DNA of 64,000 nt. Source: CAYNVS01 sp964400725. GTDB lineage: Bacteria; Myxococcota_A; SURF-8; CAYNVS01. The stretch is taken from contig CAYNVS010000006.1 of NCBI GenBank assembly GCA_964400725.1, positions 59,173-123,172 on the forward strand, written 5' to 3'. The notes under the pieces are model-generated. The model was not told where the DNA came from. It was given only the letters and a program-made list of their open reading frames with translations, and did no database searches. A program made the position numbers and the translations under genes. Positions 55,548 through 63,758 of the stretch are shown one piece after another (the first letter of the stretch is position 1; each line of letters begins with the position of its first letter).

Positions 55548-58136
55548 TTAGGGAATTGTATAAACGAATACAGGGCTTTGCGCGCCTTGGTTGTCCGCGC
55601 AGCGCAGCCCGATTTTAGTCGAGGCGTTTTTGGGAGTTTTTAAGGTAATTTCATACTTTCCGCTTAACTCCTTGTTCGGCTTGAAAGTCTTGCCGTCGTA
55701 ATTTATGTCCCATTCTACCGCGGCAATCGTATCGAACGTTGAGGGGTCGATGCAGGAAGCGATGAAGGCGCGCAGGTCGTTCCCAATTTCTTTGGACGTA
55801 ATTTTTGCCGCCGGCGGAAGATTTAAAACTTTAACCGTAAGTTTGTCGTTAAATTTAATCGTTGCCCCTTTTTTATCTACGACGCGGTAGGCTACGCGCC
55901 ACTCTCCGCTGTCTGGGAAGCTGTAAACCAAGTAGGGGCGGTCTCCCGACGAATACCGCGCATTGAAAATTCTGCCGTCGTAAGACGTGTCCCATTCATA
56001 GGTTCCTCCGGCGTATAAATCGGAAGCGTCGGCCGGATGAGCGCGCAGAACTTGCGACGATCCCTCGTAGTACGCCCCTTGACCGAAAAATTGCGCGTCC
56101 ATCGCCTCCGTTCCGACCGCAATATCCAACGTCGCTATCGGACCGAAAGTTCCGTCGGCGCCGATTGCCCGCATTGCAACGAGGTATCTTCCTTTTTTCG
56201 GCGGATAAAACGTTATTTCCGAAATTTTTCCTACGGAGAAGACCGAATTAAACCCTTTTTGCGCGTCGTAATCAAAATCATATTGTATGCTATAGCCCAA
56301 TTCGGCCGCTTCCGGCGGAGAGGCCGAGACGCGTATAATAACCGGTTCGACTTCCAAAATTCCTAGAAAAGGCAGCGGCGGCGCGACTTTTATCAAAGGC
56401 GCAGCTCCCGCCGACAACGCAAAGTACAGTATTTTACTGGTTTTGCCTGCGCTGGATTTAACCCTTGCCGCGACCGTGTATCGTCCTTCGGCGTCGTAAG
56501 TATGCTCGAAGCGCGCCGATAAAGGCAGTTCCGTCTCCGGCTTAAAGTTTTTTCCGTCGAAGCGGGCGTCCCATTGCGCGGTGAAAGGCCCCAGCGAGCT
56601 TTCCAAACTTAAAGTTTCGATTTTAAACGAAAAAGCAAGCGGGTTCTTAGGATTTCTCGCGCCGATAATTTCGGCGGAAAGAGAAAATTGGCCGGTCTGC
56701 GGGGACGGCTGTTCGCCTGCGGCGTACTGGGCGCGTTCTTTTTCGATTTCTTTGGCTCGCTTTTTAAGAAGCTCTTTCGCCTGCGCGCCGTCGGCGACTT
56801 TTTCCATAAACCTCGTCAATTCCTTCCGCGCGTCTACGTCGTCAAGCGTCCAAATTATGGAAGATACGGCGTTAAGATACGTCGGGGGCTCTCTGTCGCG
56901 GCTGTTAATGCGGCGAAGCTCCGCCGCCGATTGAAGAGAAGGCGAAAACGCGGAGATAAAACCAGCGCAAAATAACAAAAGAAGGAACGCCGCGTAAGAG
57001 TAACGCTCTTCCTCTTTTTCTTTGCCCAAGCCTGTCGTAAGCAGCGCGGCTATTCTGTAAAGTCCGAGAGTTCCCAACAGGCCGAAAAGGAAAAGGGGGA
57101 TAAAAGGCGGAACTTGGCCAAAGACAACCAATATGCCAACGGCTAAAAAGACGAATATCACTCGGGCAGCGCAAATCGTCGTTAATATTTTAACAAAGGG
57201 AGAAGGTATGCCCGATTTTAACAACGCGAGCTTTATCGCCGCCGCGTAAACCAGAGAAGAACCGGCGAGCAGTAGGAAGTAAAGCCCGGCGCGCACAGCG
57301 GCGTCGGGCGCGAAATCGGTCGGGACGGGCAGCGGCGCGGTTATCGGAAGCCAGTCGAAAACCGAAACCGAGGCGGGAAAGAAAGTCGTAATAGCGGTCT
57401 GGACAAGCGCCGCGGCAACGGCCGAAGCGAAAATAATATAAACCGCCCGCTTTCCTTTTTTTTCCTTGAAACGCTCAAGCTGATGGTTGTAGGCGTATTG
57501 GCTTATAAAAAAACCGATTGCGATTTTAAGGGGAGTGAACTTGTTCAAATCCTCGCTGACTAGCTGACTCCATATGGATGCGAGCCGGTCGGCAAAACCG
57601 GCCTTTACGTCGTCCGTTTCGAGAGTCTGCGCATCGCCTGCCGGCTGCTCCTGCGCGGCGGTTTCCAGCCGAGACGCCGTCGAAACGAGCTCCGTTTCGG
57701 GCTCCGACTGCGCCGAGGCCATATCGCGCAAAGTTTGCGCGTAACGATCGGTTCTGTCCATCGGATTCGGCCTAACGCCGGTGTAGGCCGCTCTTTCGAC
57801 ATAGTTAGGGGGCGGCAGCACTTCGTCCCGCGGCCTCGCTTGAGCGTCGGGTCTATGCGCGGCTCCCATGCGCGTTATCCCCAGCGAGCCGGGCTCGTTC
57901 AAGTTTAAAAAATCGCATAAATACGGAACGTCTTCCGGTATTTCTTCGATTTGGTAAACCGAATGCACCTTGACGCCGTTAATTTTCAGCTCTTCCTTGC
58001 ACCGTATAAAAAGCGGATCGTCGTCCCATATTATCGCTTTTTGAACTTTCCCCTGAGGGGTTATCATTACCACGAGCAAAATGCTCGGCGTTTGTTTGCC
58101 TCCCAAACCGGAGAAATTTCCCGGAGCTCTGCTCAT
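55548..58136 (-). CDS. Multispanning membrane protein with four PKD-like extracytoplasmic repeats
   Basis: 862 residues, family not recognised. Residues 1-100 form a soluble domain (QKAIIWDDDPLFIRC, HSVYQIEEIPEDVPYLCDF); residues 100-200 are polar and low in complexity. Five membrane helices follow at about 225-400, from AVYIIFASAVAAALVQ to YSYAAFLLLLFCAGF. With KEKKGKR before the first helix the C-terminal half should face outward. That half holds four beta-sandwich repeats, each with a (Q/E)WD..(Y/F)DGK.F-type motif: QWDARFDGKNF, QYDFDYDAQKGF, EWDTSYDGRIF, VEWDINYDGKTF. The Asp-rich loops could bind calcium. ATG 58136 has only a distant AAAGG; ATG 58067 is possible. Probably an envelope sensor or anchoring protein. 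Confidence 0.7.
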   Translation of the reverse strand: MSRAPGNFSGLGGKQTPSILLVVMITPQGKVQKAIIWDDDPLFIRCKEELKINGVKVHSVYQIEEIPEDVPYLCDFLNLNEPGSLGITRMGAAHRPDAQARPRDEVLPPPNYVERAAYTGVRPNPMDRTDRYAQTLRDMASAQSEPETELVSTASRLETAAQEQPAGDAQTLETDDVKAGFADRLASIWSQLVSEDLNKFTPLKIAIGFFISQYAYNHQLERFKEKKGKRAVYIIFASAVAAALVQTAITTFFPASVSVFDWLPITAPLPVPTDFAPDAAVRAGLYFLLLAGSSLVYAAAIKLALLKSGIPSPFVKILTTICAARVIFVFLAVGILVVFGQVPPFIPLFLFGLLGTLGLYRIAALLTTGLGKEKEEERYSYAAFLLLLFCAGFISAFSPSLQSAAELRRINSRDREPPTYLNAVSSIIWTLDDVDARKELTRFMEKVADGAQAKELLKKRAKEIEKERAQYAAGEQPSPQTGQFSLSAEIIGARNPKNPLAFSFKIETLSLESSLGPFTAQWDARFDGKNFKPETELPLSARFEHTYDAEGRYTVAARVKSSAGKTSKILYFALSAGAAPLIKVAPPLPFLGILEVEPVIIRVSASPPEAAELGYSIQYDFDYDAQKGFNSVFSVGKISEITFYPPKKGRYLVAMRAIGADGTFGPIATLDIAVGTEAMDAQFFGQGAYYEGSSQVLRAHPADASDLYAGGTYEWDTSYDGRIFNARYSSGDRPYLVYSFPDSGEWRVAYRVVDKKGATIKFNDKLTVKVLNLPPAAKITSKEIGNDLRAFIASCIDPSTFDTIAAVEWDINYDGKTFKPNKELSGKYEITLKTPKNASTKIGLRCADNQGAQSPVFVYTIP

Positions 58137-58194
58137 AAATCGCGACGCAGCCTTTCCAAAGCCGCACGCAGCGGCGGCAACGTATTTAACAAAT

Positions 58195-58207
58195 GTACAT
58201 TATGTAC
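58195..58207. promoter_or_regulatory. Palindrome GTACATTATGTAC upstream of the PKD-like membrane protein
   Basis: GTACAT and ATGTAC are 6-bp arms around one T. Further TGTACGTTT copies lie at about 58203 and 58236. It is about 60 bases above the start codon on the minus strand. A candidate operator without a known regulator. Confidence 0.3.
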
Positions 58208-58267
58208 GTTTAAGCGTTTAAATAAAACGCCGAATTGTACGTTTGGCTTATAAACGCAAAAACAGAT

Positions 58268-58927
58268 TTATTCAAGCGGAAGCTCGCCGACTTCTTCTTT
58301 CGATGCCGTTTCTTCCTCGTAAGCTGTCTCGTCCGCCCGCAAATCGTCTTCTTCCGCGTTGGTTTCCGACGTTTCGCCGTCGAAGGAGCTCGCATCCTGT
58401 TCGTCGCCTTCGGAATAGTTTTCGCCGGCCGCGTCGGAATCGCCGTCTCGCTGGGAGCTTAAAACGTAAAAGGCTCCCTGTCCTTTCAACTCGAAATCTC
58501 CGGCTACGAAATCCACCCAAACGTTGCGCAGAGCCGGCGGCGCGGTATCGTCGATTAAAATCGTGGCGGAAAAGCCGGCGGGGCTAGCCGTAACGCGCCA
58601 TTCCTTAAAATGAATGCCCGCTCCGAAGTTGCGCTCGGCGACGTAAACGAAAGGATTTTCTTGAAAAGCTTTTTTAATCTCCTGCGGAAGCTCTAAAAGC
58701 TCGCCTAAAATTTTTACGCTTGAGCCTTGGTTGCCCCACGTAGGCGTAATCAGCATCGAATAGCCCGACTCTTCGCCGTCGCTTTCTTCTTTATCCGCGT
58801 CCGAATCGGACGGATTGGGGGCGAGACCGGAAAAAGCCGAGTCGCATCCCGCCGCTGCGTGCGAGAACGCGATAATAAAAAGCGCCGTCGTTAAAACTGG
58901 ATAATTTAGAGCTCTTAAGCGAATCAT
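58268..58927 (-). CDS. Small acidic lipoprotein, function unknown
   Basis: 219 residues. Signal peptide with lipobox AAAGC (Cys near 28). An Asp/Glu/Ser-rich linker (about 35-55) leads to a compact domain (about 56-160) beginning YSMLITPTWGNQGSSVKILG, which looks like an IPT/TIG-like beta-sandwich. A ~60-residue acidic tail ends it. The start codon lies only four bases after the stop of the upstream gene, with GAGG in the overlap zone. Third gene of a minus-strand set with the lipoprotein at 59325-61064 and the small gene at 58932-59294. No function can be assigned. Confidence 0.75.
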   Translation of the reverse strand: MIRLRALNYPVLTTALFIIAFSHAAAGCDSAFSGLAPNPSDSDADKEESDGEESGYSMLITPTWGNQGSSVKILGELLELPQEIKKAFQENPFVYVAERNFGAGIHFKEWRVTASPAGFSATILIDDTAPPALRNVWVDFVAGDFELKGQGAFYVLSSQRDGDSDAAGENYSEGDEQDASSFDGETSETNAEEDDLRADETAYEEETASKEEVGELPLE

Positions 58928-58931
58928 CGCC

Positions 58932-59294
58932 TCATCCGCGTCCGCCTCGGCGCCAATTCATCGCGCTGTCCGCCGCCGAGAATACTTTAACCTCGACGCC
59001 TTTGTAAGTTTTGCCGTCAATCGTTACGTCCTTAAGCTCGGTTTTAAATTTAGCCGGGTCGGGAACGATAGGATTTTTCAGCATGTACGCGTACTTCTTT
59101 CCTTTGCGGCCGTTAATCCAAGTTCCGACGACTTCGCCGTTCTTGTTTTTAACTATCCCTTTGGCGGAAAATTCAAACTCTGATTTCATCTCGTCGTCAA
59201 CAATGGACGCCCCGCTGTGAAACCCGTCCGGAATCAGCTCGCTCATGTCGGCGAGTTCAATGGACTTAAGACCTTTCTTAATTTTACCGCGCAT
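58932..59294 (-). CDS. Small conserved-looking protein, function unknown
   Basis: A 120-residue protein without signal peptide or membrane segment. It has a basic start (MRGKIKKGLKSIELAD), then beta-strand-like alternation around FEFSAKGIVKNKNGEVVGTW, VTIDGKTYKGVEVKVF, and an Arg/Gly-rich end NWRRGGRG. The GGAGC before the ATG and its tight packing between two lipoprotein genes (30 bases upstream gap, 4 bases downstream) support it as real. I do not recognise a family. A cytoplasmic partner to two exported lipoproteins would be odd, unless it is a chaperone or is exported by another route. Confidence 0.65.
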   Translation of the reverse strand: MRGKIKKGLKSIELADMSELIPDGFHSGASIVDDEMKSEFEFSAKGIVKNKNGEVVGTWINGRKGKKYAYMLKNPIVPDPAKFKTELKDVTIDGKTYKGVEVKVFSAADSAMNWRRGGRG

Positions 59295-59324
59295 TTTAAG
59301 CTCCGAGTCGCAAATTGAGGCGTT

Positions 59325-61064
59325 TTATTTTATCGGCAGTTTGACGACGGTTCCTTCTTTTCCGTTTTTGCCTTGGCCGATGCTGGAAGAACTCGTTCCG
59401 CCTTTTCCGCTCGTTCCGTCGGCCGCGCACGTAAAGCCCGTTTCCGCAATTTCCGGCATGTCGGGCGTATTGGCGACCAGCGCGCAAGCCGAAATGCCGC
59501 CGCTTCCGCCGCCGCCGCCGCTTCCGGCTCCGCCGGCTCCGCCTTTCCCTCCGGCTCCGCCTTTGCCCGAATTATCTTTTTTCGCGCCTCCAGCGCCTCC
59601 AGCGCCTCCGGCTCCGCCTTTGCCTCCCGCTCCCCCTTTGCCTCCGGCTCCTCCCGATCCTCTGTGCAATTCGCATCCGACGAAAGTTGCGACGCTTTTA
59701 AATATAAACACGGAAACGCTCGCTCCGCCGAATTTTCCTTCGGTTCCGCCGCCGCCGCCGCATCCGCCGCTTCCGCCGCCGCCGCCGGAGCCGCCCCAGT
59801 TGGGGCTGCTAAAGAGACCGCCCGGCTGTCCCGCGCCGCCGCCGCCGCCCAGACCGCCGGTTCCGCTTGTGCCGGGGCCTCCCGCGTATCCGTCGCTTCC
59901 GACGTATTCGCCGTTTTGATTAACAAAGCCCATCCCGTCGCCGCCCGAACCCTGATAGGTCGTAGTTCCGTCAACTCCGTTTCCTCCGTTTGTGGCGTCT
60001 CTTGTCGGGTCGCAGCCTCCGGGGCCGCCTAAAGCTCCGCCGAGCCTGTCGCCGTCGGAGCCGCATCCTTCTCCGCAGCCTCCCGCGCCTCCCGCGCTTC
60101 CGTTCGCCGCGCCGTCGTAGCAGGTAATTTTGCCCGCCGTTCCCTTGGGAGGCGGGTTTTCGTTGCATCCGCCTATGTACGCGCTCGCGAAGGCGTCTCC
60201 GCCTTTGCCTCCCGCCGCGCCGTCCGCTCCCGGCGCGCCGTCGATTCCCGCCGCGCCCGCGAATCCGTCGCTTGGAAGAATGACGCAGTTTTCAAATTTT
60301 ACGTTTTTAGAATTTAAAACCGAGACTGCAAACGAAGACTGCGACGGCTTTTGCGTCGATTCCGTTTGAATGGAAAATCCGCGCAGCAATACCTCGCCTT
60401 CCACGCCCGAAATTATTACCGTCCTAATAGCTTTGTCGTCGCCGACGTTGGAGACGAGAACGGAATTGAAGTTAGGCGTTTCCGTCCAATCGGACGCGTT
60501 CATCGAGCCGTAAATTTTCACCGCAAAATCAATAGTAATTTGCTCTCGGTAAGGGCTTGCGCCGCCCTGAACGTAAATCGCCGGACAACCGTTCGCTTTG
60601 GCTTTGGCGAGAGCCGCGGAAATAGTCGCAAGCGGCTTTTCCTTCGTTCCTTCGGCTGCGTCCGAGCCTAGCGGCGGATGAGCCGCGTAAACCGAACACG
60701 CGGTCGGCTCCTCTTCGGCGATTTCTTCCTCTGCGGGCTGCTCTTCTTCGGCCTCGGCGGTTTCTTCCTCAGCCGGCTCTTCCGCGGATTCCTCCGCCGC
60801 TTCTTCCTCGGCAGGTTCATCCGCTTCTTCGGCTGCCGCCTCTTCCTCCGCCGGCTCTTCGGCTTCCTCGACCGCGGCTTCTTCCTCTTGAGGAGTTTCT
60901 ATTTCGTCCTCCGGCGCCGCTTCCTCCGCGGCTTCGCTTTCTTCCTCAAGCGCGGTTTCGTCCGAGTCGCCGTTCTTTTTATCGGAACTTTCCGATATCG
61001 TGCATCCGGCAACCGCCCATGCAAGAGCGATAATCAACGTTGTAAGCAAAAAATATTTTTTCAT
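59325..61064 (-). CDS. Lipoprotein with Glu/Ala stalk, beta-helix segment and Gly-Gly-X tail
   Basis: 579 residues; GGGAG precedes ATG 61064. Lipobox AVAGC (Cys near 20). A ~105-residue stalk is almost entirely Glu, Ala, Asp and Pro in EPAEEEAAEE-type repeats. A beta-helix-like region follows (GTKEKPLATISAALAKAKAN, IYVQGGASPYREQI, ~135-260), of the DUF1565 type. The rest, about 300 residues, is rich in Gly-Gly-X triplets (GGAGGKGGAGGKGGAGG) with a strand segment around VSVFIFKSVATFVGCEL and the C-terminal strand GTVVKLPIK. Same plan as the lipoprotein at 46569-49520, but without its Cys repeats. First gene of a three-gene minus-strand set. Confidence 0.83.
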   Translation of the reverse strand: MKKYFLLTTLIIALAWAVAGCTISESSDKKNGDSDETALEEESEAAEEAAPEDEIETPQEEEAAVEEAEEPAEEEAAAEEADEPAEEEAAEESAEEPAEEETAEAEEEQPAEEEIAEEEPTACSVYAAHPPLGSDAAEGTKEKPLATISAALAKAKANGCPAIYVQGGASPYREQITIDFAVKIYGSMNASDWTETPNFNSVLVSNVGDDKAIRTVIISGVEGEVLLRGFSIQTESTQKPSQSSFAVSVLNSKNVKFENCVILPSDGFAGAAGIDGAPGADGAAGGKGGDAFASAYIGGCNENPPPKGTAGKITCYDGAANGSAGGAGGCGEGCGSDGDRLGGALGGPGGCDPTRDATNGGNGVDGTTTYQGSGGDGMGFVNQNGEYVGSDGYAGGPGTSGTGGLGGGGGAGQPGGLFSSPNWGGSGGGGGSGGCGGGGGTEGKFGGASVSVFIFKSVATFVGCELHRGSGGAGGKGGAGGKGGAGGAGGAGGAKKDNSGKGGAGGKGGAGGAGSGGGGGSGGISACALVANTPDMPEIAETGFTCAADGTSGKGGTSSSSIGQGKNGKEGTVVKLPIK

Positions 61065-61102
61065 GCGGGTTCTCCCAAAGCTATAAATAACTCTTGTTGA
61101 AT

Positions 61103-61131
61103 AGAATACACTTGCCCGGCCTAACAATCAA
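61103..61131 (-). promoter_or_regulatory. Candidate promoter for the Gly-rich lipoprotein operon
   Basis: On the minus strand TTGATT (61126-61131) and TATTCT (61103-61108) are exactly 17 bases apart, about 40 bases above ATG 61064. Confidence 0.5.
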
Positions 61132-61190
61132 TATATTTTTTATTTTAAGGAGCTAAAAGTTTAGAAGCGTTTTCGCGGCGCTTTTTACGT

Positions 61191-62714
61191 TTACAGCGTA
61201 GATTTCATAAGCGCAAACATCGCAAGCGCGGCGGCGAAAACCCAGATAGACCCGCTTTGACACGACGACGACGATTTTCTGTCTTTTACATGAACTTCCC
61301 ATTCCGCGGCTTCGGCTTCGTCCAAGTCTTCCAATGTATCATCGGCAGCGGATTCGTCCGCTTCGGCCGTTTCCGCCGTTTCGAGCTCCGATTCGAGCTC
61401 GGCGGCGTCATCGTCTCCGTCTATGCCCGCCATGGCCGCTGCCGCTTTCACCGCCTCGTACGCGTTAAGCCTGCCGTAACCGTAGTAATTGTCGAACCCT
61501 TTTACGTCTTCCGACGGCGCGCCCAGTCGGTCTTCCGCGGTTTCGGCCAGTATTTGCCGCGCTTCCTCAAAAGTCAGACCGGGAACCAGCGTTCTCATCA
61601 ACGCGATTACGCCCGTTACGTGAGGCGTCGCCTGACTCGTTCCGCTCCATTGTTGAAAATTCTGACCGGTTTTAGTCGGCCCGGTAATGTTGTTGCCCGG
61701 AGCGACAATCCATATGTGCGGGCCGTAATTGCTGCCGCCGCCCCACGAGAACGGGCTGGCTCGCTTACCCTGTTCGTTAGTGGCGCCTACGGCGATTACG
61801 CGTTTGTAACCAGCCGGGTAGTAAACAGCGCTGTTATTTGCATTCATCATGCAGGCGACGATTATAACTCCCGACTCGTACGTCGCATCCACCGCGTCTT
61901 CCATCGTTTCGGAATACTGCGACCCGCCGAGACTCATGTTTATTACCGAGGCTTTTGCCTCGACCGCGTCGGCCAGTGCGGATACCCACCACGAGTATTG
62001 GCCTGAATTGCTTGAGTTTAGAACTTTATAAACGAGTATTTTGCACTTTGGGCAGACGCCGACCATCCCTTTGCCGTTATTGGTATTGGCGGCCGCGATG
62101 CCGCTTACGTTGGAGCCGTGGCCGTGGTCGTCTGTTACGTCCTCGTTGTTGGACGCATAGTTGTAGCCGGTTATATATTTCCCGGTAAATTCCTCGTGAT
62201 TTTTATTTATGCCGGAGTCTAGGACGGCTATAATCGTTTCTTTGGAACCCATCGTGTAGTCGAACGCCGGAATGAGATTGATTCCGGATTTTTCAACCGC
62301 GTCAAGCGAATACTGCTCTTCCAAAAGAGGATCGTTTGGCGTTCCGCCGCCGAAACCTATATAATCAGGTTCGACGTAAACGACCGAGTCGGATGCGTAA
62401 CTATAAAGCAGCGCCGCAAATTTCGCCGGCTCTCCGCCTTCTGCGGAACCGTTTATAACGTAAACGTCCTCAAACCCTTTGGCTTTGAAGGCGTCAGGCA
62501 TAGAGCCTTTAAGCAGCGGTTCGGCGCGTTCGATTTTGTAATTCAAAACCGACGCCGCCGCCGCGAAAAGTTCAACCGGAACGCCGCGCTTCATTTTGAC
62601 GATAAAACCGTTGGATTTTGGCGTTTCATCCGCAAAAGCCGTTTGACGTAACGACGCGATTGTAAAAATAACAAATAAAAGCCCCGCGGCGGACAAAATA
62701 AACGATTTGCGCAT
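61191..62714 (-). CDS. Subtilisin-like serine protease (S8) with acidic stalk and C-terminal anchor
   Basis: 507 residues. Signal peptide ends near AFADE (29). An inhibitor-type propeptide lies at about 30-120 (NGFIVKMKRGV, VYVEPDYIGFGGG). The catalytic domain has Asp in IAVLDSGINKNH (~164), His in DDHGHGSNVSG (~198) and Ser in SGTSQATPHVTG (~358). The acidic stalk spans about 430-475, then SSSC and a membrane segment ending in ALMKSTL. The anchor resembles those of the two giant proteins but ends in one Lys instead of an Arg cluster. It could mature or turn over other surface proteins of this set. Its ATG directly follows the stop of the upstream nucleotidyltransferase gene, so the pair is co-transcribed. 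Confidence 0.92.
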   Translation of the reverse strand: MRKSFILSAAGLLFVIFTIASLRQTAFADETPKSNGFIVKMKRGVPVELFAAAASVLNYKIERAEPLLKGSMPDAFKAKGFEDVYVINGSAEGGEPAKFAALLYSYASDSVVYVEPDYIGFGGGTPNDPLLEEQYSLDAVEKSGINLIPAFDYTMGSKETIIAVLDSGINKNHEEFTGKYITGYNYASNNEDVTDDHGHGSNVSGIAAANTNNGKGMVGVCPKCKILVYKVLNSSNSGQYSWWVSALADAVEAKASVINMSLGGSQYSETMEDAVDATYESGVIIVACMMNANNSAVYYPAGYKRVIAVGATNEQGKRASPFSWGGGSNYGPHIWIVAPGNNITGPTKTGQNFQQWSGTSQATPHVTGVIALMRTLVPGLTFEEARQILAETAEDRLGAPSEDVKGFDNYYGYGRLNAYEAVKAAAAMAGIDGDDDAAELESELETAETAEADESAADDTLEDLDEAEAAEWEVHVKDRKSSSSCQSGSIWVFAAALAMFALMKSTL

Positions 62715-63758
62715 TTAAATTTTTTCCACAAAAATTTTATGTTTTCCGGCCATTAGCACGTGATTCAGTTTAGATTTGGCCGATACCGTCGAGTCCGACA
62801 TTATTACGGAATGAGAAATCTGCGATTTTTTCTCAATCGTTACGTTGTCGCCGATCACGCAGAACGGGCCTATCGCGGCGCCCTCTTTAATTACTACGTT
62901 GTCGCCTATGGCTACTGGCGGGAAAAAACCGGCTTTTTCGCCGACGAAGACGTTTTCGCCGACGGCCATAAAGTCCGCGGCTTCCGAATTCGGCTTCAGA
63001 CGCAGCCTCGAATACGCGTCTATACGCTTCAGCGTCGTTTGTTTGGAGAGCAGCTCCATGTTTGTCGCTAAAACTCTGTCCGCCGTGCCGAGGTCGTTCC
63101 AATAGCCTTCCTTCATCATGTAGCCGTAAATTTTGTAATCGTTGGAAAGCAGTTTGGAATATCCGTAATTCACTACGCATGAGGCGATGGCGGGCGGCAG
63201 GTATTCGAAAATGACGGGCCTTAAAATGTGAACCCCGCAAAAGACGGCGCTTTTCGCCGGTTTTCCGTCTTTCTTTTCGATTTTAGAGCCGATTTTAACG
63301 ACTTCGTCTTCCGCGTCAACGTGAACCGGATTATACTGCGATTTATCGGCTTTGGGGTTCAGCGCCATCGTCGCGGCGCCTCCCTTTTGGTTGTGAAACT
63401 CAATCATGTCCGCTAAATCGAGATCGATGAGCGTGTCGCCGTTCATTAAAATGAACGACTCTTCGCCGTCGAAGAAGCCCTCGGCAACCTTGAGGCCGCC
63501 GCCGGTGCCCCACAGCTCTTCTTCGCGGGAATAGAATATGTTTACCCCAAGCCTTGAGCCGTCTCCCAGCGCGGCTTCAATCTGCTCGCCAAGATGAAAT
63601 AAGTTAATTATAATTTCGGTAACGCCGAAACGCGCAAGCAGCTCGATGTTGTATTCTATAATCGGCTTGTTGAGAATTGTCGCCAGAGGTTTGGGCGTAA
63701 TTTCGGTAATCGGCCTAAGCCGCTGCCCCAAACCGGCCGCAAGTATCATCGCTTTCAT
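62715..63758 (-). CDS. Sugar-phosphate nucleotidyltransferase with left-handed beta-helix domain
   Basis: 347 residues, cytoplasmic. The nucleotide-binding start MILAAGLGQRLRPITEITPKPL is the signature of NDP-sugar pyrophosphorylases; LMNGDTLIDLDL holds the metal-binding Asp. The transferase domain covers about 1-235. The C-terminal part (about 245-340) consists of hexapeptide repeats (VAIGDNVVIKEGAAIGPFC) of a left-handed beta-helix. It is closest in plan to mannose-1-phosphate guanylyltransferase or MurU-like enzymes; the exact sugar cannot be told. A kinase-like gene lies directly upstream with no gap, a pairing that fits sugar-1-phosphate production followed by nucleotide activation. Confidence 0.88.
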   Translation of the reverse strand: MKAMILAAGLGQRLRPITEITPKPLATILNKPIIEYNIELLARFGVTEIIINLFHLGEQIEAALGDGSRLGVNIFYSREEELWGTGGGLKVAEGFFDGEESFILMNGDTLIDLDLADMIEFHNQKGGAATMALNPKADKSQYNPVHVDAEDEVVKIGSKIEKKDGKPAKSAVFCGVHILRPVIFEYLPPAIASCVVNYGYSKLLSNDYKIYGYMMKEGYWNDLGTADRVLATNMELLSKQTTLKRIDAYSRLRLKPNSEAADFMAVGENVFVGEKAGFFPPVAIGDNVVIKEGAAIGPFCVIGDNVTIEKKSQISHSVIMSDSTVSAKSKLNHVLMAGKHKIFVEKI

